Assembly: GCA_031259185.1 (NCBI GenBank)
Contig: JAIRLV010000080.1
Coordinates: 1-10,524, forward strand
Origin: Elusimicrobiota bacterium
Lineage (GTDB): Bacteria; RUG730
Reading direction: 5' to 3'
Length of the DNA stretch: 10,524 bases
The position numbers and the translations under genes were made by a program. Below, piece after piece: positions 7,264 to 10,524 of this stretch. Below the pieces are notes generated by a model, which made no database searches, was not told where the DNA came from, and was given only the letters and a program-made list of their open reading frames with translations. Every line of letters starts with the position of its first letter. Positions within the stretch are counted from its first letter, which is position 1.

Positions 7264-8223
7264 ATGAAAATTTTATTAGCGAAACAATACGGATTGTGTT
7301 TTGGAGTAAAAAGAGCTTTAAAATTAGCAAAAATGAAAGCAAAATTGTTGAATGATAATTTTTTTGGAATAACTGAAAAATGTACTAAAAAAAATAACAA
7401 AATAAAAAAAACTTATTTAGTTTATACATTAGGACCGATTATTCATAATCCGCAAGCTGTAGAATTTTTGAAAACTAGATATATTGTTCCAATAGATGAA
7501 AATAAAATTGAAATATTAGATAAAAACAAAAATTCTTTTTTAGTAATAAGATCTCATGGTATAACAAAAAATTTAGAAAATAGACTTGTAAAAAGCGGAT
7601 ACTCTTTGATCGATGCGACTTGTCCATTTGTAAAAAAAGCGCAAAATATAGCAAATGAGTTGAAAAAAAAATCTATATTTTCTATAATAATTGGTGATGA
7701 AAAACATCCAGAAGTAATTGGTATAAAAAGTTATGCCAATAAAAAATCTTTAATAATAAATACTTTAGATGAATTAAAAGAAAAGTTTGATAAGAATTTT
7801 TTTAATTTACGAAAACAAAAAAAAATAGGAGTTTTGTGTCAAACTACGCAGAATTTAGAAAAATTAAAAAAAATTATATCTTTTTTGAAAAAACAAAAAT
7901 TTGAATTGGAAATTTATAATACAATTTGTTCCGCAACTTTACAAAGGCAAGAAGAAGCAAAAAAAATTTCAAAAGAAGCAAATGTCGTTTTGGTTATTGG
8001 TGGAAAAAATAGTTCAAATACAAATAAACTTTTTGAAATTTGTAAAAAAGTGAATAAAAATACTTTTCATATTGAGCAAGATTCAGATATTAGAGATAGT
8101 ATGCTGAATGGTTGTAAAAATAATTCTGATGCAAAAGTTGGAATTGTGACCGGCACATCAACACCTAGCTTGATTATAAGAAAAGTTATAAATGAAGTCA
8201 GGAGGCTAGAAAATAATGGATGA
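7264..8223 (+). CDS. ispH: 4-hydroxy-3-methylbut-2-enyl diphosphate reductase
   Basis: Cytoplasmic iron-sulphur enzyme of the non-mevalonate (MEP) pathway. It reductively dehydrates HMBPP to IPP and DMAPP, so the organism probably makes isoprenoids by this route. All three cluster cysteines are present: Cys12 (GLCFGVKRA), Cys120 (DATCPFV) and Cys222 (NTICSATLQRQ). Substrate-site motifs are also visible: His61 (GPIIHN), His98 (RSHGI), His148 and catalytic Glu150 (DEKHPEV), KNSSNTNKL at 248-256 and GTSTPS at 297-302, with Ser299 in the expected place. At 319 residues it is near normal length, with a Lys/Asn-rich insertion at about 30-50 before TYLVYTLGP. The stop overlaps the start of rpsA. In Fusobacterium and many Clostridia the two domains are fused in one protein; here they are separate. 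Confidence 0.95.
   Translation: MKILLAKQYGLCFGVKRALKLAKMKAKLLNDNFFGITEKCTKKNNKIKKTYLVYTLGPIIHNPQAVEFLKTRYIVPIDENKIEILDKNKNSFLVIRSHGITKNLENRLVKSGYSLIDATCPFVKKAQNIANELKKKSIFSIIIGDEKHPEVIGIKSYANKKSLIINTLDELKEKFDKNFFNLRKQKKIGVLCQTTQNLEKLKKIISFLKKQKFELEIYNTICSATLQRQEEAKKISKEANVVLVIGGKNSSNTNKLFEICKKVNKNTFHIEQDSDIRDSMLNGCKNNSDAKVGIVTGTSTPSLIIRKVINEVRRLENNG
8200..8205 (+). promoter_or_regulatory. Strong ribosome binding site of rpsA, inside ispH
   Basis: AGGAGG, a full anti-16S match, lies in the last codons of ispH, 10 bases before the rpsA ATG at 8216. It fixes the rpsA start and suits a highly expressed ribosomal protein. Confidence 0.8.
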
Positions 8224-9904
8224 TTATAAAAATTTTAAGAGTGATGATGAAGAAATTTCCATGGAAGAATTACTCAAAAAAAATGAAAATAAATTTTTTA
8301 GCGATACAGGGAAAGATATCGTAAAAGCTATAATTGTTGAAGTAGGACATGACGATGTTACAATTGATATTGGATCAAAATCCGAGTTGTATATTGATAT
8401 AACTGAGTTTTTGGATGAAAATAATGACTTGAATATAAGAGTTGGGGATGAGGTTGAAGTTTTTGTAGAACATAGAAGTAGTATAGGTATTTCAAAAGTG
8501 TCTTATAAAAAACTAAAACTTATGAAAACTTTTGAAGATTTGAAAACTAGATTTGAATATAAATTGCCAGTTAATTGTAAAGTTGTTTCTGAAAATAAAG
8601 GCGGGTTTGTTGTAAGCATAAGCGGGATTGAAGGTTTTATGCCGATTTCTCAAATTCCTTTTGGCATTAAAAAAGAGGATTTAAAAAATAAAAATTTTGA
8701 TGTATTGATATTAGATATCAGAGATAACAATATCATTGTTTCTGCAAAAGAATATGAGAATAAAATAAAAGAAAAAAAAGCTGTAGAATTAAAAAAGAAA
8801 TTGGAAATTGGACAAAAAATAAAAGGAAAAGTAAAAAATATAAAAGATTATGGAGTTTTTGTTGATTTAGGCGGATTGGATGGGTTTTTGCATATTTCAG
8901 ATATGAGCTGGATAAAAGTTAGAAATCCTAAAGATATACTATCTTTATATGATGAAGTTGAAGTTATAATAACGGATATGGATGAGAATAAAGAAAAAAT
9001 TTCATTAAGTTTAAAAAATTTACAAAAAGATCCTTGGAGTAACATTAAATTTAAAATAGGAGATATTGTAGAAGGAAAAGTCTTAAAAATTATAAAGATT
9101 GGAGCTTTTATTGACATTGGAAATAATATAGAAGGTTTTTTGCATATTTCAGATTTATCTTGGATAGACAAAATCCACAAAGTTAACGACGTATTAAAAG
9201 AAAACGATATAGTAAAAGTAAAAATATTAAATATTGATAAAACTGCTAGAAGAATTTCTTTAGGTTTAAAACAAATAGAAGAAAGTCCTTGGGAAAAATT
9301 TGTTTCTGTGCATAAAAAAGGCGATAGAGTTTTTGGCAAAGTTACTTCAATTTTAGATTTTGGCGTGTTTGTAGAAATTGAAAAAGGAATTAACGGGTTA
9401 CTTCACATCAATGATATTTCTTGGGATAAAACAGAAAAAATTACTCCAGATATGTTTAAAAAAGGAGAAGAAATAGAAGCCGTTATAATTGCCGTTAATC
9501 TAAAAGATAGAAAATTGTCGCTTGGGTTGAAACAAAAAAATGTAGATCCGTTTTTGAAATATAAATTAAAAAAAAACTATGACGCAAAAATAGAATTAGT
9601 TGAAAAAGACAAAATAATAGTTAAACTTGTAGACAATTTAATTGGAACCATCCCGAGAAAATTTGCTGCTGAAACTAATATTGATTTACAATCAAAGTTT
9701 AAAATTGGAGACGATGTAACTGCAAAACTTGTAAAAATTGACATAAAAAATCGCGAGTTAGTTTTTTCAATAAAAGATTATTTGAAAGAACAAGAAAGAT
9801 TAGATGTAAAAAAATATATGGAACAAGAAAAACCTTTTAATCCAACATTTGCAGAATTGTTATCTGATAAAATGAAAGATAAACTAAAGGATTTAAAAAA
9901 TTAA
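8216..9904 (+). CDS. rpsA: 30S ribosomal protein S1
   Basis: RNA-binding protein of the small subunit that helps recruit and unfold mRNA. At 562 residues it has about the length of the six-domain form of E. coli (557). S1-type OB folds lie at roughly 32-97, 116-180, 198-267, 281-352, 368-439 and 452-521. Domains 3-5 are the most typical, each with a G-x-V-x-x-I-x-x-(F/Y)-G-(V/A)-F-(V/I)-(D/E) strand and a G-(F/L)-L-H-I-(S/N)-D-(M/L/I)-S-W motif (for example DGFLHISDMSW and EGFLHISDLSW). Domains 1, 2 and 6 are more divergent, as expected. The C-terminus (FAELLSDKMKDKLKDLKN) is charged. It overlaps ispH by 8 bases and shares its transcript. No terminator is evident after it, so transcription may continue into the methyltransferase. 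Confidence 0.95.
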   Translation: MDDYKNFKSDDEEISMEELLKKNENKFFSDTGKDIVKAIIVEVGHDDVTIDIGSKSELYIDITEFLDENNDLNIRVGDEVEVFVEHRSSIGISKVSYKKLKLMKTFEDLKTRFEYKLPVNCKVVSENKGGFVVSISGIEGFMPISQIPFGIKKEDLKNKNFDVLILDIRDNNIIVSAKEYENKIKEKKAVELKKKLEIGQKIKGKVKNIKDYGVFVDLGGLDGFLHISDMSWIKVRNPKDILSLYDEVEVIITDMDENKEKISLSLKNLQKDPWSNIKFKIGDIVEGKVLKIIKIGAFIDIGNNIEGFLHISDLSWIDKIHKVNDVLKENDIVKVKILNIDKTARRISLGLKQIEESPWEKFVSVHKKGDRVFGKVTSILDFGVFVEIEKGINGLLHINDISWDKTEKITPDMFKKGEEIEAVIIAVNLKDRKLSLGLKQKNVDPFLKYKLKKNYDAKIELVEKDKIIVKLVDNLIGTIPRKFAAETNIDLQSKFKIGDDVTAKLVKIDIKNRELVFSIKDYLKEQERLDVKKYMEQEKPFNPTFAELLSDKMKDKLKDLKN

Positions 9905-9920
9905 AAATTATCAAAAAATA

Positions 9921-9935
9921 AGAGGCAAAAAAAAA
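9921..9935 (+). promoter_or_regulatory. Ribosome binding site and A9 spacer before a TTG start
   Basis: AGAGG (9921-9925) is followed by C and a run of nine A (9927-9935), then TTG at 9936. The site decides the unusual start. Upstream codons in this frame offer no ATG, GTG or TTG, and the first internal ATG is at about residue 91, after the catalytic motif. Because the spacer is a homopolymer, a length change would alter the spacing. Confidence 0.55.
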
Positions 9936-10478
9936 TTGCAAATAGAAAATATTAATTCATTAAATTTAGATTTTTATAATACAAATATTAATACGAATAT
10001 TGAAAATTTTGTCTATAAAAATTTTTCTTTAAATTTATATAATGGCAATTGTTTAGAATTATTTAAAATAATACCTGATAATAGTATAGATTTTATTTTG
10101 ACAGACCCTCCTTATTTTTTAGATAAATTAGATAATAATTGGCATGATAAAATTATCGTAAATAATATAAAAAAATCAAAAACAATAGGAGGCTTGCCTG
10201 TTGGTATGAAATTTGACAAAAATCAAGGCAGAAGATTGCAAAATTTTTTTTATAATGTTTCAAGAGATGCTATTAGGGTATTAAAACCGGGCGCATTTAT
10301 GATCGCATTTTCACAAGGAAGGCTGATTCATCGACTAGCAGTTGCGGCAGAAGATATTGGGTTTGAAATTAGAGATTTATTTATATGGGAACATGATGGT
10401 GGGCAAGGAAAAGCTTTTACGCAAAATCATTTTGTCCAAAAAAGGAATTTAAATAAAAATGAAAGAGACCGTGTTTAA
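9936..10478 (+). CDS. Beta-class (DpnA-like) site-specific DNA methyltransferase, C-terminally short
   Basis: Amino-methyltransferase acting on adenine N6 or cytosine N4. Motif IV is DPPY at residues 57-60, preceded by the usual LYNGNCLELFKIIPDNSIDF and followed by NNW. Later conserved stretches are IRVLKPGAFMIAFSQGRLIH (113-132), a mid-region (DIGFEIRDLFIWEHDGGQGK) and AFTQNHFVQKRNL. In this class the catalytic motif comes first and the AdoMet-binding FxGxG motif lies near the C-terminus. The frame ends at 180 residues, before any FxGxG, while relatives have roughly 250-300. It is therefore either broken by a frameshift or nonsense mutation near 10470, or an inactive fragment. No restriction enzyme gene is in view. 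Start TTG chosen from the AGAGG site. Family clear; activity doubtful. Confidence 0.75.
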   Translation: MQIENINSLNLDFYNTNINTNIENFVYKNFSLNLYNGNCLELFKIIPDNSIDFILTDPPYFLDKLDNNWHDKIIVNNIKKSKTIGGLPVGMKFDKNQGRRLQNFFYNVSRDAIRVLKPGAFMIAFSQGRLIHRLAVAAEDIGFEIRDLFIWEHDGGQGKAFTQNHFVQKRNLNKNERDRV

Positions 10479-10524
10479 AGTCAAGAAAAAAATAAAAAAT
10501 TTAGTAACAGCGCAGGAGGGAGTT
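10459..10524 (+). CDS. Possible start of an overlapping reading frame, runs off the window
   Basis: An ATG at 10459 opens a frame (+1 to the methyltransferase) beginning MKETVFKVKKKIKNLV and still open at the window end. AAGGA at 10442-10446 is 12 bases upstream. Only 22 codons are visible. It could be a new gene, the shifted remainder of the methyltransferase, or chance; the AGGAGGG near its end argues for a gene starting later. I see no family signature. Confidence 0.2.
   Translation, partial: MKETVFKVKKKIKNLVTAQEGV
10514..10520 (+). promoter_or_regulatory. Ribosome binding site of a gene starting beyond the window
   Basis: AGGAGGG is a strong Shine-Dalgarno match four bases from the window end. 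At usual spacing the next gene would start within about 10 bases downstream. If real, the region 10479-10513 is intergenic and the methyltransferase stop is a true end of the locus. Confidence 0.4.

Noticed and set aside
8848-9339. 163-codon frame on the - strand inside rpsA
   Set aside because: Shadow of the repeated S1 domains; low-complexity Ser/Phe/Ile protein with no motif.

Overview
The window is strongly AT-rich, with adenine runs and Lys/Asn/Ile-heavy proteins. It comes from a bacterium with an outer membrane, because it carries a two-partner secretion (TPS) pair that needs one. An unfused but overlapping ispH-rpsA pair next to a TPS locus and a DpnA-like DNA methyltransferase would suit Elusimicrobiota (Endomicrobium-like), Fusobacteriota or another AT-rich diderm. 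The sequence alone does not settle the lineage.

Layout, all on the + strand. (1) Positions 1-4670 hold the 3' part of a very large TpsA exoprotein of the filamentous haemagglutinin/CdiA type. Its frame is open from the window edge, so the N-terminal TPS domain and first repeats lie upstream. It runs through the conserved 'ETDP/FLGSDY...PQVY' segment, about 200 residues of predicted alpha helix, a long haemagglutinin-repeat beta-helix region with Gly/Ala-rich hydrophobic stretches, and a C-terminal domain with a lipase-like Ser-Asp-His arrangement. (2) Twelve bases later comes tpsB (4683-6824), the outer-membrane TpsB/ShlB/FhaC transporter, followed by a hairpin terminator. (3) A gene-poor stretch of about 440 bases contains a near-exact 23-base copy of the tpsB 3' end and a separate inverted repeat. 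(4) ispH (7264-8223) and rpsA (8216-9904) overlap by 8 bases and look translationally coupled. (5) A beta-class adenine/cytosine-N4 DNA methyltransferase reading frame (9936-10478) uses a TTG start and stops before the AdoMet-binding motif expected in its C-terminal half.

Functionally, tpsA and tpsB form one transcription unit: TpsB should export TpsA, which would display or deliver its C-terminal domain. No immunity gene lies between them, and no VENN pretoxin motif is visible, so this is not a textbook cdiBAI locus. The lipase-like tip, the helical insertion, the Lys-rich insertion in TpsB with an A8-T-A10 tract, and the duplicated tpsB tail are the points most worth a second look. ispH and rpsA are housekeeping genes and appear unrelated to the TPS system.
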